Origin: Methylobacterium mesophilicum
GTDB lineage: Bacteria; Pseudomonadota; Alphaproteobacteria; Rhizobiales; Beijerinckiaceae
NCBI RefSeq assembly: GCF_022179445.1
Contig: NZ_BPQU01000002.1
Span: 330,831-394,830, forward strand
Length of the DNA stretch: 64,000 nt
Reading direction: 5' to 3'
This document shows positions 9,025 through 18,823 of the stretch, piece by piece. Position 1 is the stretch's first letter. Each line of letters opens with the position of its first letter. A program made the position numbers and the translations under genes. The notes beneath the pieces are model-generated. The model worked only from the letters and a program-made list of their open reading frames with translations. It was not told where the DNA came from and ran no database searches.

Positions 9025-9410
9025 CTACGCGAGACCGAGGAACAGCGCGAGGGAACGCGTCACCGCCAGCAGGGTCGCGTCATCGAGGCGGCCGATCGAC
9101 GCCCCGACCTTCTCGCGCCTCACCGACATGCCCTTGTCGATCTGGATCTGAGACGGCTTGTTCAGGCCGTTCCCCGGCGTCGGCTGCACGGTCAGCCGGA
9201 TCAGCGGCGCGTCCACCAAGGTCGCCGACAGCAGGAGGACCGTCACGGTGCCGGTCTGCGCGAATGCGTCGGACTGGATCACGAGGGCCGGACGCGGTTT
9301 CCCGAAATCGCCCGCCCTAGCGCGTTGATTCGCATCGTCCTTTTCCGAAAGCCGGAGGCCACCTTTCGGAACGATGCTTTAGCCACGGTGACGAGATCGC
9401 CGCGCCTCAC
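9025..9410 (-). pseudogene. mazF: mazF toxin gene interrupted by a palindromic element
   Basis: The true start is the GTG at 9410, overlapping the mazE stop, and reads VRRGDLVTVA, the standard MazF N-terminus. After 33 bases the frame enters a palindromic element and is lost. The body resumes beyond it with GDFGKPRPALVIQSDAF and runs to FLGLA at 9025. Removing 62 bp (9322-9383: the 58-bp element plus one copy of the flanking TAGC) restores one continuous MazF frame. An internal GTG at 9282 could still express an N-terminally truncated protein lacking the first strand, which is unlikely to be toxic. Confidence 0.85.
9322..9379. mobile_element. 58-bp palindromic miniature element with 4-bp direct repeats
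   Basis: The core at 9332-9377 starts GCATCGT and ends ACGATGC, with internal arms CCGAAA/TTTCGG. It is flanked by TAGC at 9318-9321 and again at 9380-9383, consistent with a target-site duplication. It encodes nothing and must have been moved in trans, or copied as a REP-like sequence. Related 46-bp cores occur at 40883-40928 and 56829-56874. Confidence 0.75.
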
Positions 9411-9631
9411 GACTCGGCTAGGTCGTCCAGATCCGCGAGGGCGGCGTCGAGGATGGCGTTCAGCTCAGGGTCGGACGCATCGGCTGCCGCCACCAGCCGC
9501 GATTGCCGCCGGCATTCCTCGGCGAAGCCCGGCCGGCTCGTGTCCGGCACCCAGAACTGCACCGGCCGGAGCCCCGCCGCGCGCAAGGCATCCCGATGCT
9601 TCCGAACCTGCTGAGCGATGGGCGTGGCCAT
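9407..9631 (-). CDS. mazE: MazE-type antitoxin (DUF3018)
   Basis: At 74 residues it begins MATPIAQQVRKHRDALRAAG and continues RPVQFWVPDTSRPGFAEECR, the DUF3018 signature found beside MazF toxins, and ends in an acidic toxin-binding tail (LDAALADLDDLAES). It is intact although its toxin partner immediately downstream is broken, so it is now an orphan antitoxin that could neutralise another MazF or simply be decaying. Confidence 0.85.
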   Translation of the reverse strand: MATPIAQQVRKHRDALRAAGLRPVQFWVPDTSRPGFAEECRRQSRLVAAADASDPELNAILDAALADLDDLAES

Positions 9632-9751
9632 CGATGCCCCCCTGCGTAACAGGAAGCAGATGGGATGACGCCGCGAGGAACGTCAAGGCGAAGCGGGCAA
9701 CCCCGACACGTCGCCGTCACGGCGCGCCGAGCGACGCGGCCGGGCCTGGTT

Positions 9752-10666
9752 TCACCCCACCAGGGCGAGACCGGCTTGGGAAAAATCCTGCGTCTCGGTC
9801 TCGGGGATCACGTCGACCTCGACCTTGAGGCGCTGCTTGCCCGAGCCGCTGACGATGCCGTCCACCGGCGCCACGTCGCCGTAGTCGCGGCCCCGGGCCA
9901 CCACGATGTGGTCGTCCCGCACCGCCACGCCGTTGGTCGGGTCGAGGCCGAGCCAGCCGTTGCCGCACCAGACCGCCACCCAGGCGTGGCTCGCATCCGC
10001 GCCGAGCAGGCGCGGCCGGCCCGGCGGCGGCACGGTCCGCAGGTAGCCGCTGACATAGGCGGCCGGCAGCCCCATGCCGCGCAGGCCCGCGATCATCACG
10101 TGGGCGAAATCCTGGCAGACCCCGGCCCGGAGCGCGAAGGATTCGGCGAGCGGCGTGCGCACATTCGTGGCCTTGGCGTCGAACCGGAAGTCGGCGCGGA
10201 TGCGCAGCATCAGGTCGTAGGCCGTCCCATAGGCGCTGCGGCCCGGCATGAAGCTGGCGCGGGCGTAGTCGGTGACAGCGGGGACGAGGGGGACCCGGCC
10301 GCTCGGGAACAGGAAATGGACCGGCGCCCGGCCGCGGAGGTCGCACCCGGCCACCACGGCGTCGCGGACCCGCTCCCACGGCTGGCCGGCCTCGGGCTCC
10401 GGCGGGACGCGGCGCTCGACCCGCACGGTGGAGAGCGCCTCGACGCTGAAGGTGGTGTGGGGGGTGTCGAGGGTGATCGCCACGGCCTCGATCCCGAAAT
10501 AGTCACGCCGCATCACCGCGGTGGTGGGGCTCGGGTCGATGGTCACGGCGCTCGCCAGCACGCTCTGGCCCTCGCCGTCCTGCGGCTTGAGCCGCAGGGC
10601 GCAGCGGGCGAAGCGCACCGGCTTGCCGTAGCGGTAGGTCGTGCGGTGGCGCAGCGTGTAGATCAT
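9752..10666 (-). CDS. transglutaminase-like protein (short form)
   Basis: This 304-residue protein has the bacterial transglutaminase N-terminal domain (MIYTLRHRTTYRYGKPV) and a papain-like core with Cys184 (RAGVCQDFAH), His227 (DASHAWVAVW) and Asp242 (GLDPTN). Such proteins cleave or form amide bonds; the actual substrate is unknown. It is the last gene of a three-gene minus-strand set, 130 bp after the ATP-grasp gene. No signal peptide, so it probably acts in the cytoplasm. Confidence 0.9.
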   Translation of the reverse strand: MIYTLRHRTTYRYGKPVRFARCALRLKPQDGEGQSVLASAVTIDPSPTTAVMRRDYFGIEAVAITLDTPHTTFSVEALSTVRVERRVPPEPEAGQPWERVRDAVVAGCDLRGRAPVHFLFPSGRVPLVPAVTDYARASFMPGRSAYGTAYDLMLRIRADFRFDAKATNVRTPLAESFALRAGVCQDFAHVMIAGLRGMGLPAAYVSGYLRTVPPPGRPRLLGADASHAWVAVWCGNGWLGLDPTNGVAVRDDHIVVARGRDYGDVAPVDGIVSGSGKQRLKVEVDVIPETETQDFSQAGLALVG

Positions 10667-10796
10667 CCCGGCGGCCGCGCGATTTGACGTCTGTCGCAGG
10701 CATCATAGGCCGAAAGGATCACCGGTCTTGCGGCGATCCTGACGCAGGGCCGAGAATCCCACCGGGAATCCAAGCCGGAATCCACGGGGTCCATCA

Positions 10797-13337
10797 TCAC
10801 GCCAGACCCGTCAGCTTTTCCGGGCGCAGCGCGTTCGGCCCGGCCGGAAAGTAACGCACCGCGATGCCGTCGGCGAGGCGTTCGAGGTCGGTCTCCAGGG
10901 CGGTGAGGCGCACGGCGTCGAAATCGGCGGCCTCGCCGCTGCGCAGCTCCGCCAGGATCCGGGAAGCGATGCGGCGATGCGGCTCCGGGATGCCGTCGGC
11001 CGACAGGGCCGGCAGGTCGTCGAGGTGCCGGGCGATCGCCTCCGCCTGGAAGGCGATCGAGCGCGGGTTGTAGGGGTCGAGCAGCACCATGTCGCGGACC
11101 GGGTCGAGGGCCGCGCCCTGCATGTAGCGCCGGCCGTAGCTGATCTGCGAGTCGCTGAGCGAGAGCATCACCCCGAGGCAGCCCGGGGTCGCCTCGTCGT
11201 TGGCGAAGGACAGCGCGAAGGTGCAGGTGTTGATCGCCCGCTCGACGCGCCGGCCGAGCTCGACGAAGTGCCAGCCCTCCGCCCGGCTCATGTTCTCGTG
11301 GGTGAGCCCGGACAGGGCGGCGAGCTGGCTCAGCGCCCGCTCGGCGCGGCCGGCGAGCTGCGACTCGGTGAAGGCCCGGTCGGTGTCCAGCGACACGATC
11401 TCGATCAGGTCGGCCAGCACCCGCCAGGCCTCGCCGGAGAGGCGGGCGCGGAGCGCGGCGGCGTTGCGCCGGGCCGAGACGATGTGGGCGCGGGCCGAGC
11501 CCGAGCGCTCGCGCCCGGTCAGCGCCTCCTGGGCGAGCCGGGCCGTGGGCAGGTCGGTGGCGCCGGTGGCGCCCCATTCGTAGAGGAGCGCCCGCAGGGC
11601 CAGGGCGGCCGGCGTGTCGAGGGCCCCGGAGATGTCTGCCCCCACGGCGTCGCCGACGCTGCGCAGGTGCGCCAGGACCAGACGGATCACCGCCTCGGCG
11701 CGTTCGAGGTAGCGGCCGAACCAGAACAGGCCGTCGGCGGCACGCGACGGCAGGTGGCCGCCGACCCGGCGCACCCGCGGGGCCGCGTGGGAGCCGATCA
11801 GCGGCGCCTCGACGGGGCTCTCGGACAGCACCCACAGGTCGGCCGAGCGGATGCCGAGCCGCATCTCGATCGGGTCGACGTCCTCGCGCTCCGAGACCCG
11901 GCAGAAGCCCCCCGGCATGACCTGCCAGCCCGCGGGCGTCCGGGCCGCGAAGACGCGCACCACGAAGGGGCGGGGCACCAGGGAGAGGCCGTTGTCGCCG
12001 CGCTCCCAGCCCGGCATGGTCGAGAGCGGCGCGGCCTCCTGGGCGACGTAGTCGAACGGCCGGTCGCGCAGGGCCGCCACCACCCGCGCCCGCTCGGCCG
12101 CCAAGGCGTGCGGCGCCAGCATCGCGTCGCGGCCGGCCCCGCGCTGGGGCGTGGCTGCCGGGCGCAGGGTCAGGCTGTCGAGGTTCGCCTGGGCGTGGGC
12201 CAGGCCTTCGAGGTCGCCGCACCACCAGGCCCGGGGATGCCCGAGCCGCAGGGGCGCGCCCAGCAGCCGGCGGGCGATGCCGTCGAGATACGGGGCGAGC
12301 GCGGCGGATTCGACCAGCCCGGAGCCCGGCATGTTGGCCATCACCAGGGAGCCGTTGCGCAGGGCCTCGATCACCCCGGGCACGCCCAGGCGCGAGGCCG
12401 GGTTCAGCTCGAGGGGGTCGAGGTAGTCGGCGTCGATCCGCCGCCACAGGGCGTCGGCCCGCTTCAGGCCCGAGACGGTGCGCACGTGCAGCGCGCCGTC
12501 GCGCATGACGAGGTCGTCGCCCTCGACCAGCATCAGGCCGAGATACCGGGCCAACGCCGCCTGCTCGACATAGGTGCTGCTGTAGGGCCCCGAGGTCAGC
12601 AGGCAGATGCGCGGGTCGGAGCGCTCGGCCCCGAGCGCCAGCCCATCGCGAAACGCCTGGAAGAAGGCCGGCAGGCGCTCGACGTGGAGGTCCTGGAAGA
12701 AGTCCGGGAAGGTCCGGGCCAGGACCATGCGGTTCTCCAGCGCCCAGCCGAGGCCCGAGGGCGCCTGCGTCCGGTCGGCCAAGACCTGCCAGCGCCCGTC
12801 CGGCCCCCGGCCGAGATCGGCGGCGTAGAGCTTCAGGTAGTGGCCCCCGGGGGGCGCGACCCCGTGCAGGGGGTGGAGGAACTCGGGCGTCCCGGCCACG
12901 ATCGCGGCGGGCAGCAGCCCGTCGGCGACCAGGCGGCCCTCGCCGTAGCAATCGGCGAGGATCGCCTCCATCAGTTCCGCGCGCTGGACGATCCCGGCGC
13001 TGAGGTCGCGCCACTCGGCGGCCTCGACCACCAGGGGCAGGCAGTCGAGCGGCCAGGGATGCTCGCGCTGGTCGCCGGAGATCCGGAACGAGATGCCGGC
13101 ATCCCGGATGTGCCGCTCGGCCGAGACGAAGCGGGCCAGGATCTCCGGCTCGGTGAGCGCCCCGAGATGGTCGAGCAGGCGCGGCCACGCCCCCCGGGGG
13201 GCGCCGTCGCCGCCCAGGAACTCGTCGGGACGGCCGGAGACGGGCCGATAGCCCGCGGTCCAGCGCGCGACGCGCTCCTGCGGGCTCTCGCCCGCCTCGG
13301 TCCGGGCGGCGCCGGCCGCGAGCGCCGCCTCCATCAC
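10797..13337 (-). CDS. circularly permuted ATP-grasp + alpha-E domain protein
   Basis: 846 residues. Roughly 80-470 form a circularly permuted type 2 ATP-grasp domain (YSSTYVEQAALARYLG, LVEGDDLVMRDGALHVRT, GSGLVESAAL), predicted to ligate an amine or amino acid to a carboxylate via acyl phosphate. About 500-830 form the helical alpha-E domain (LFWFGRYLERAEAVIRLVLA, SYGRRYMQG, FQAEAIARHLDDLP). Fused and unfused forms are known beside transglutaminases in bacteria. It begins 10 bp after the DUF2126 gene, so the two are co-transcribed. Product unknown. Confidence 0.9.
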   Translation of the reverse strand: MMEAALAAGAARTEAGESPQERVARWTAGYRPVSGRPDEFLGGDGAPRGAWPRLLDHLGALTEPEILARFVSAERHIRDAGISFRISGDQREHPWPLDCLPLVVEAAEWRDLSAGIVQRAELMEAILADCYGEGRLVADGLLPAAIVAGTPEFLHPLHGVAPPGGHYLKLYAADLGRGPDGRWQVLADRTQAPSGLGWALENRMVLARTFPDFFQDLHVERLPAFFQAFRDGLALGAERSDPRICLLTSGPYSSTYVEQAALARYLGLMLVEGDDLVMRDGALHVRTVSGLKRADALWRRIDADYLDPLELNPASRLGVPGVIEALRNGSLVMANMPGSGLVESAALAPYLDGIARRLLGAPLRLGHPRAWWCGDLEGLAHAQANLDSLTLRPAATPQRGAGRDAMLAPHALAAERARVVAALRDRPFDYVAQEAAPLSTMPGWERGDNGLSLVPRPFVVRVFAARTPAGWQVMPGGFCRVSEREDVDPIEMRLGIRSADLWVLSESPVEAPLIGSHAAPRVRRVGGHLPSRAADGLFWFGRYLERAEAVIRLVLAHLRSVGDAVGADISGALDTPAALALRALLYEWGATGATDLPTARLAQEALTGRERSGSARAHIVSARRNAAALRARLSGEAWRVLADLIEIVSLDTDRAFTESQLAGRAERALSQLAALSGLTHENMSRAEGWHFVELGRRVERAINTCTFALSFANDEATPGCLGVMLSLSDSQISYGRRYMQGAALDPVRDMVLLDPYNPRSIAFQAEAIARHLDDLPALSADGIPEPHRRIASRILAELRSGEAADFDAVRLTALETDLERLADGIAVRYFPAGPNALRPEKLTGLA

Positions 13338-13347
13338 CGGGCTCCGG

Positions 13348-16300
13348 TCATGTCGGGGCCGGCGTGCGCAGGTCGAGGGTCAGCGGGAACTCGGGGTTCG
13401 TCTCCGCGCGGGGCATCTCGACCCGGCCCGGCGTGTGGCCGAGGGGCTCGAAGCGGGCGAGGCGGCGCCCCTCCGCCTCGTAGGCGTTGACCGGGTGGGT
13501 CTCGTAGTTCCGTCCGCCCGGGTGGGCGACGTGGTAGCGGCAGCCGCCGAGCGAACGCCCGCTCCAGACGTCGAGGATGTCGAAGGTCAGGGGCGAGTGC
13601 GCCGGGATCGTCGGGTGCAGCGAGGAGGCCGGCTGCCACGCCTTGAAGCGCAGGCCCGCCACGGCCTCGCCGCCGCGGCCGGTGCCGGTCATGGGCAGCC
13701 GGCGCCCGTTGCAGGCGATGACGTGCCGCTCGGGCACGAAGCCCTCGACCTTGACCTGAAGCCGCTCGACCGAGCTGTCGACGAAGCGCACGGTGCCCCC
13801 GCTGGTCCCTTCCTCGCCCATCACGTGCCAGGGCTCCAGCGCCTGGCGCAGCTCCATCCGGACCCCGCCCTGCTCGACCACGCCGAAGACCGGGAAGCGG
13901 AACTGGGCCTGCGCCTCGAAGGCGACCGGGTCGAAAGCGTAGCCCGCCGCCCGCAGATCCTCCAGCACCCCGAGGAAGTCGGCCCAGAGGAAATGCGGCA
14001 GCATGAAGCGATCGTGGAGGTTCGTGCCCCAGCGGACACAACCCCCGGTCTGCGGCTCGCGCCACAGCCACGCCACAAGGGCCCGCAGCAGCAATTGCTG
14101 CGCGAGGCTCATGCGGGCGTCCGGCGGCATCTCGAAGGCCCGGAACTCCAGGAGGCCGAGGCGCCCGGTCGGACCGTCCGGCGAGTACAGCTTGTCGATG
14201 CAGATCTCGGCCCGGTGGGTGTTGCCGGTGACGTCCACCAGGATGTTGCGGAACACCCGGTCGACCAGCCAGCGCGGGATGTTGGGCGCGTCGGCGGCCG
14301 GGATCTGGGCCAGCGCGATCTCCAGTTCGTAGAGCCCGTCGTGGCGGGCCTCGTCCATGCGCGGGGCCTGGCTGGTCGGACCGATGTAGAGGCCGGAGAA
14401 CAGGTACGAGAGCGCCGGGTGACGCTGCCAGTAGAGCACGAGGCTCTTGAGCAGGTCGGGCCGGCGCAGGAACGGCGAATCGTCCGGGGTGACGCCGCCC
14501 ATGACCACGTGGTTGCCGCCGCCGGTGCCGGTGTGGCGCCCGTCGACCATGAATTTCTCCGCGCCGAGTCGGGTCTGCCTTGCCTCGGCGTAGAGGTCGG
14601 TGGTGATCGCCACCGCCTCGCGCCAGGACGCGGCCGGGTGGACGTTGACCTCGATCACGCCGGGATCGGGGGTGACCTTGATCAGGCCGATCCGCGCATC
14701 GTAGGGCGGCTCGTAGCCCTCGACATGGATCGGCAGCCTCAGTTCGGCGGCGGCCGCCTCGAGGTGGGCGGCGAGTTCGAGATACTCGTCGGCCCGCTGG
14801 GTCGGCGGCATGAACACGCGCACGATCCCGTCCCGGGGCTCGATCGCCAGCGCGGTGCGGACCGCGACGCCGGTGATGCCGGCCCCGTTGACCACCGTCG
14901 CGGCCTTGGGATCGTCGGGGAGCGGCCCGCGGGGCTCCAGCGGGTCCTGCGGCTGGTAGTAGGGATAGTGCTCGGGCGGCACGTAGGGCAGGGACGACAG
15001 GGGCAACCGGAAGCCGAGGGGCGAATCGCCCGGCACCAGGAAGGCCTGGCCCCGGCGGAACGCCCACTTCTCGGAGATCCAGACCCGGTCGGAATCGCCG
15101 TCCTTGCCGGTGGGCAGGCTCGCCAGCGGCAGGACGTAGCCCGCCGGCTCCCCGAGGCCGCGGGCGTAGACGCGCCGGATCCGGGCGTCGAATTCCACCG
15201 AGCCGGACTTGGCGGCGGCCGGCGTGACGTTGACCGGCAGGTCAGCCGCCTTCTTCTCCCAGAGTTCGCCGTCCTCGAAGGTCGGGAACACGTAGTCGGA
15301 CAGACCGAGCCGGCGGGCCAGCGCGTCGGCCAACGCCTTGGCCTGCGCGATCGTGGCGGTCCCCTCGGACCCCTCGCCCACCTCCGGGGCGATCAGGGCC
15401 GGGTCGCTCCAGATCGGCTTGCCGTCCTTGCGCCAGTACAGCGCGAAGGCCCAGCGCGGCAGGCTCTCGCCCGGGTACCACTTGCCCTGCCCGTAATGCA
15501 GCAGCCCGCCCGGGCCGAACCGGTCGCGCAGGCGCCGGATCAGCGTGTCGGCCATCCGCCGCTTGGTCGGGCCGACCGCGGCGATGTTCCATTCCGGCGC
15601 CTCGAAATCGTCCACCGACACGAAGGTCGGCTCGCCGCCCATGGTCAGGCGGACATCCTGGGCCACGAGGTCGGCGTCCACCCGCTCGCCGAGCGCGTCC
15701 ATGGCCGACCAGACCGTCTCGGAATACGGCTTGGTGATCCGCGGCGTCTCGGCGACCCGGGTGATCCGCATCTCGAAGCCGAACTCGGTCTTGGCCGGCT
15801 CGGCCGCCCCCGAGATCGGCGCGGCCGAGCGGTAATGCGGGGTCGCGGCGAGCGGGATGTGGCCCTCGCCGGTGAGCAGCCCGGAGGTCGCGTCCATGCC
15901 GATCCAGCCGGCGCCCGGCAGGTAGACCTCGGCCCAGGCGTGCAGGTCGGTGAAGTCCGCCGACGCGCCGGCGGGGCCGTCGACCGCGGTGGTGTCGGGC
16001 ACGAGCTGGATCAGGTAGCCGGAGACGAAGCGCGCCGCGAGCCCGATCCGGCGCAGCACCTGCACGAGCAGCCAGGCCGAATCGCGGCACGACCCGCTCT
16101 TGAGCCGCAGCGTCTCGGCCGGCGTCTGCACGCCCGGCTCCAGGCGCACGCCGTAGGCGATCTCGCGGGCGATCAGGCCGTTGAGAGCCACCAGGAACAG
16201 CACCGTGCTGGGCTCCTCGGGGAGCCGTGCGAGCAGCGCCTCGATCTCCGGCCCGTCCGCGTCCACGGGCATCAGGTAGGGGGCCAGCTCCTCCGACAGG

Positions 16301-16626
16301 TCCGGCTCGTACGAGAAGGTCCGGATTTGCGCGTAATCCTCCACGAAGAAGTCGAACGGGTTGATCACCGCCATCTCGGCGGTGAGGTCGACCTCGATCT
16401 TCAGCTCGTCGGTCTTCTCCGGGAAGACCAGGCGGGCGAGCCAGTTGCCGCTCGGATCCTGCTGCCAGTTCAGGAAGTGGTTGGCGGGCGTCACCCTCAG
16501 CGCGTAGGCCGGCACCTTGGTGCGCGCGTGCGGAGCCGGGCGCAGGCGCACCACCTGGGGACCGAGGCTGATCGGCCGGTCGTAGCGGTAATGCGTGACA
16601 TGGTGCAGGGCGGCTTTGATCGACAC
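13348..16626 (-). CDS. transglutaminase-DUF2126 fusion protein
   Basis: 1092 residues. A bacterial transglutaminase N-domain ([20 protein letters not shown]) is followed by a protease-like core with Cys180 (SGSCRDSAW), His229 ([10 protein letters not shown]) and Asp245 (GMDATSG). From about 300 to the end is DUF2126 ([54 protein letters not shown]). The rich conserved His/Glu/Asn motifs suggest an amidoligase-type catalytic domain, but that is inference. It leads the operon; the 225-bp gap to the divergent metallopeptidase probably holds both promoters. Confidence 0.92.
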   Translation of the reverse strand: MSIKAALHHVTHYRYDRPISLGPQVVRLRPAPHARTKVPAYALRVTPANHFLNWQQDPSGNWLARLVFPEKTDELKIEVDLTAEMAVINPFDFFVEDYAQIRTFSYEPDLSEELAPYLMPVDADGPEIEALLARLPEEPSTVLFLVALNGLIAREIAYGVRLEPGVQTPAETLRLKSGSCRDSAWLLVQVLRRIGLAARFVSGYLIQLVPDTTAVDGPAGASADFTDLHAWAEVYLPGAGWIGMDATSGLLTGEGHIPLAATPHYRSAAPISGAAEPAKTEFGFEMRITRVAETPRITKPYSETVWSAMDALGERVDADLVAQDVRLTMGGEPTFVSVDDFEAPEWNIAAVGPTKRRMADTLIRRLRDRFGPGGLLHYGQGKWYPGESLPRWAFALYWRKDGKPIWSDPALIAPEVGEGSEGTATIAQAKALADALARRLGLSDYVFPTFEDGELWEKKAADLPVNVTPAAAKSGSVEFDARIRRVYARGLGEPAGYVLPLASLPTGKDGDSDRVWISEKWAFRRGQAFLVPGDSPLGFRLPLSSLPYVPPEHYPYYQPQDPLEPRGPLPDDPKAATVVNGAGITGVAVRTALAIEPRDGIVRVFMPPTQRADEYLELAAHLEAAAAELRLPIHVEGYEPPYDARIGLIKVTPDPGVIEVNVHPAASWREAVAITTDLYAEARQTRLGAEKFMVDGRHTGTGGGNHVVMGGVTPDDSPFLRRPDLLKSLVLYWQRHPALSYLFSGLYIGPTSQAPRMDEARHDGLYELEIALAQIPAADAPNIPRWLVDRVFRNILVDVTGNTHRAEICIDKLYSPDGPTGRLGLLEFRAFEMPPDARMSLAQQLLLRALVAWLWREPQTGGCVRWGTNLHDRFMLPHFLWADFLGVLEDLRAAGYAFDPVAFEAQAQFRFPVFGVVEQGGVRMELRQALEPWHVMGEEGTSGGTVRFVDSSVERLQVKVEGFVPERHVIACNGRRLPMTGTGRGGEAVAGLRFKAWQPASSLHPTIPAHSPLTFDILDVWSGRSLGGCRYHVAHPGGRNYETHPVNAYEAEGRRLARFEPLGHTPGRVEMPRAETNPEFPLTLDLRTPAPT

Positions 16627-16851
16627 GATGGCTCCGTCTGAAGGATCGAATGCGGTCTCGTAGCCGGCACCGGGCGCCGCGGCGGGTCGATCGCCGAGCC
16701 CACCGCGCGGTTATGTGCCAAGGATGGGGTCACAAGCAATTTTCGTGCGGCGCCCTCCGCGTCCGCGGAGCGCCGCCGACCTTGGCCGGAACTTTGCCGG
16801 TCGCGCTCATTTGATCGAAAGGTGGGCCGGTTACCGGTCCGGGACCGCGCG

Positions 16852-18036
16852 ATGAAGCTCTTCCAGTGCCAGGCCTGCGACCAGCCGGTCACCTTCGAGG
16901 CGACCGCCTGCGAGAGCTGCGCGCGCAAGCTGGGCTATGTCTGCGCGGCACACGAGGTCTCGGCCCTGGAGCCCATGGGCCTCTCGGCCCATCCGGCGAT
17001 GGGCGGCGCCCAGACCTTCCACGCCTACGCGGATTCCGGACGGCGCTACCGCTACTGCAACAACGCCCTGTCGGGGGCCTGCAACTGGCTGGTGCCGGAG
17101 GACGATCCCGACATCTTCTGTACCGCCTGCCGGCACAACCGGGTGGTGCCGGACCTGTCGCAATCCTGGAACCTCGCCCGCTGGCGCCAGATCGAGGCGG
17201 CCAAGCGCCGACTGTTCTACTCGCTGCTGCGCCTCGAACTGCCCCTGGCGACCCGGGCCCAGTACACCGACGGGCTGGCCTTCGATTTCCTGGTCGATCC
17301 GTCCGAGAGTTTTTCCTACGGGCCGCCGGTGCTCACGGGCCACATCAACGGCCTGATCACCATGAACATCGCCGAGGCCGACGACGTCGAGCGCGAGCGC
17401 CGCCGGATCCTGTTCGGGGAGCATTACCGCACCCTGCTCGGCCATTTCCGGCACGAGATCGGGCATTATTTCTGGTACCTGCTGGTGATGAACGGGCCGA
17501 CCATGGGCGCGTTCCGGGCCCTGTTCGGGGACGAGAGCCTGAACTACGTCCGCGCCCTGCAGGATCACTACGCCCACGGCGCCCCGGCCGAGTGGGAGGA
17601 TTCCTACGTCTCGGCCTACGCCACCGCCCACCCGTGGGAGGATTTCGCCGAGACCTTCGCGCATTACCTGCACATCGTCGACACGGTGGAGACCGCCTCG
17701 ACCTTCGAGCTGCACGTGCGCCCACGCCTGCGCAACGCCACCACGGCGCCCACGGTGATCGATTTCGACCCCTACGACACCCACGACCTCGACCGGCTGA
17801 TCGAGGCGTGGCTGCCGCTGACCTACGCGATCAACTCCCTGTCCCACAGCATGGGCCAGCCGGCGCTCTACCCGTTCAAGCTGACCCCCACGGTGATCGC
17901 CAAGCTCGCCTTCGTGCACGAGCGGATCTACGCCTCCCGCTCCGGAACCCTGCCGGATCCCGGCGAGGCAGGGGCGGAGATGCTCCGCGCGGTGATTTTG
18001 GGTTTGCGGCAGAAGGTGGCGGCGCCGACGGTATGA
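16852..18036 (+). CDS. zinc-ribbon metallopeptidase (Peptidase_Mx-like)
   Basis: The start MKLFQCQACDQPV is chosen because the first zinc-ribbon Cys pair is at residues 6 and 9, matched by Cys20 and Cys23. A second cysteine set follows (RYCN, GACNW, FCTAC). The peptidase motif is HEIGHYFW at 201-208 with a probable third ligand in DFAETFAHYLH about 70 residues on. No signal peptide or membrane segment, so it is a cytosolic metallopeptidase. It is divergent from the transglutaminase/ATP-grasp operon, suggesting a joint role in making and trimming peptide conjugates. Confidence 0.88.
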   Translation: MKLFQCQACDQPVTFEATACESCARKLGYVCAAHEVSALEPMGLSAHPAMGGAQTFHAYADSGRRYRYCNNALSGACNWLVPEDDPDIFCTACRHNRVVPDLSQSWNLARWRQIEAAKRRLFYSLLRLELPLATRAQYTDGLAFDFLVDPSESFSYGPPVLTGHINGLITMNIAEADDVERERRRILFGEHYRTLLGHFRHEIGHYFWYLLVMNGPTMGAFRALFGDESLNYVRALQDHYAHGAPAEWEDSYVSAYATAHPWEDFAETFAHYLHIVDTVETASTFELHVRPRLRNATTAPTVIDFDPYDTHDLDRLIEAWLPLTYAINSLSHSMGQPALYPFKLTPTVIAKLAFVHERIYASRSGTLPDPGEAGAEMLRAVILGLRQKVAAPTV

Positions 18037-18043
18037 GTGCCGG

Positions 18044-18115
18044 ACGGTCGGCCGAAGTGTTAACGCCGAACTCTCTTCGCGGGCGGCGGGAGTACTTTAC
18101 CGTCCGGCCGACCGT
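18044..18115. repeat. 10-bp inverted repeat spaced by 52 bp
   Basis: ACGGTCGGCC at 18044-18053 is mirrored by GGCCGACCGT at 18106-18115. It lies between the convergent ends of the metallopeptidase gene and the 83-aa hypothetical, so it may act as a bidirectional transcription end or mark an element boundary. Confidence 0.35.
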
Positions 18116-18311
18116 AAACCTCTGGCGTCGCCGCAAGCACGTCCCTCGCCTCTGGTGCCAACCAGGGGAGATCAGCGGCCATGAAAGCCGCCGCTGCCTG
18201 CTCGATGTCGGGCAGGCGTCGATGCGCCTGCCTGAGGATACGGCCGCGGGTCACCTTGCGGTTGGTCACCGTCGGTTCCGTCACGGGCGCAGCTTTCGGC
18301 ACTGAGATCAC
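18060..18311 (-). CDS. hypothetical protein, 83 aa, coupled to acetyltransferase-like gene
   Basis: Unrecognised. It starts MISVPKAAPVTEPTVTNRK and has a central helix rich in alanine (LPDIEQAAAAFMAADLPWL), and a basic end (KVLPPPAKRVRR). Its ATG overlaps the stop of the upstream gene in an ATGA junction, so the two are translated together. The layout resembles a toxin-antitoxin pair with a GNAT partner, but the order here is GNAT first and no ribbon-helix-helix is visible. Confidence 0.55.
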   Translation of the reverse strand: MISVPKAAPVTEPTVTNRKVTRGRILRQAHRRLPDIEQAAAAFMAADLPWLAPEARDVLAATPEVYGRPDGKVLPPPAKRVRR

Positions 18312-18823
18312 CTCCGGACCATATGATGAGAGTCAGCCAGATCGGGCGCAAGCGCAAAGCCTTGCCTTTTGTACAAGGGGATAAGGTCCGGGTCGACGTG
18401 ATGAAGCCGTAGCTCCGGCACACCGATCAGCTGCCTGTAGGCTTCCGCCATAGTCAGGGCGATCGCGATCACCTGCCCTTTGAGCGGATGCGTCGGATCT
18501 GGATTGCCCTCAAGGAAATCCAAGGCAACGAACCTGTCTTGGTTCACGGCACCGATCGCCAACCCACACAGCGTCTCGTCGTGCCAGATCGCAGCGTTGA
18601 AGCACTTGGGATGGTTGTTCTGGAAGTCGGACGACAGCCCGGCCCAGTCCCAACCCACCGGTCGGTCTTGGTGCCCGAGCCAGGTATCCATGAACGCGGA
18701 TCGCGCTGCACCAGCGATGATTTCACAGCGTACGTCCGGGCCGAGGCCCAACTTAGCCACCGCCAGCGCGCCGGCAAGCATCAGGCGTTTCGCGTGGGCG
18801 GATCTGACCACAGGGCATTGCAT
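18308..18823 (-). CDS. GNAT-like acetyltransferase, putative
   Basis: 171 residues. The C-terminal part (ELRLHHVDPDLIPLYKRQGF) fits the last strand-helix of a GNAT fold, where LYKRQGF is the usual L-Y-x-x-x-G-F motif. The central NAAIWHDETLCGLAIGAV resembles strands 3-4. The local sequence is visibly less GC-rich than its neighbours, hinting at transfer. It is coupled by 4-bp overlap to the 83-aa gene downstream. Substrate unknown: small molecule, protein or tRNA are all possible. Confidence 0.6.
   Translation of the reverse strand: MQCPVVRSAHAKRLMLAGALAVAKLGLGPDVRCEIIAGAARSAFMDTWLGHQDRPVGWDWAGLSSDFQNNHPKCFNAAIWHDETLCGLAIGAVNQDRFVALDFLEGNPDPTHPLKGQVIAIALTMAEAYRQLIGVPELRLHHVDPDLIPLYKRQGFALAPDLADSHHMVRR

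Noticed and set aside
9025..9282. Short MazF from the GTG at 9282 as an intact toxin
   Set aside because: It lacks the first strand and the conserved RRGD start, which is found upstream across the palindromic element.
10977..13490. Plus-strand frame of 837 codons
   Set aside because: Antisense shadow of the ATP-grasp/alpha-E gene with no recognisable motif.
13435..16641. Plus-strand frame of 1068 codons
   Set aside because: It is antisense to the DUF2126 gene, rich in Arg/Gly/Pro/Asp/Val with no domain, and caused by GC-biased third positions.
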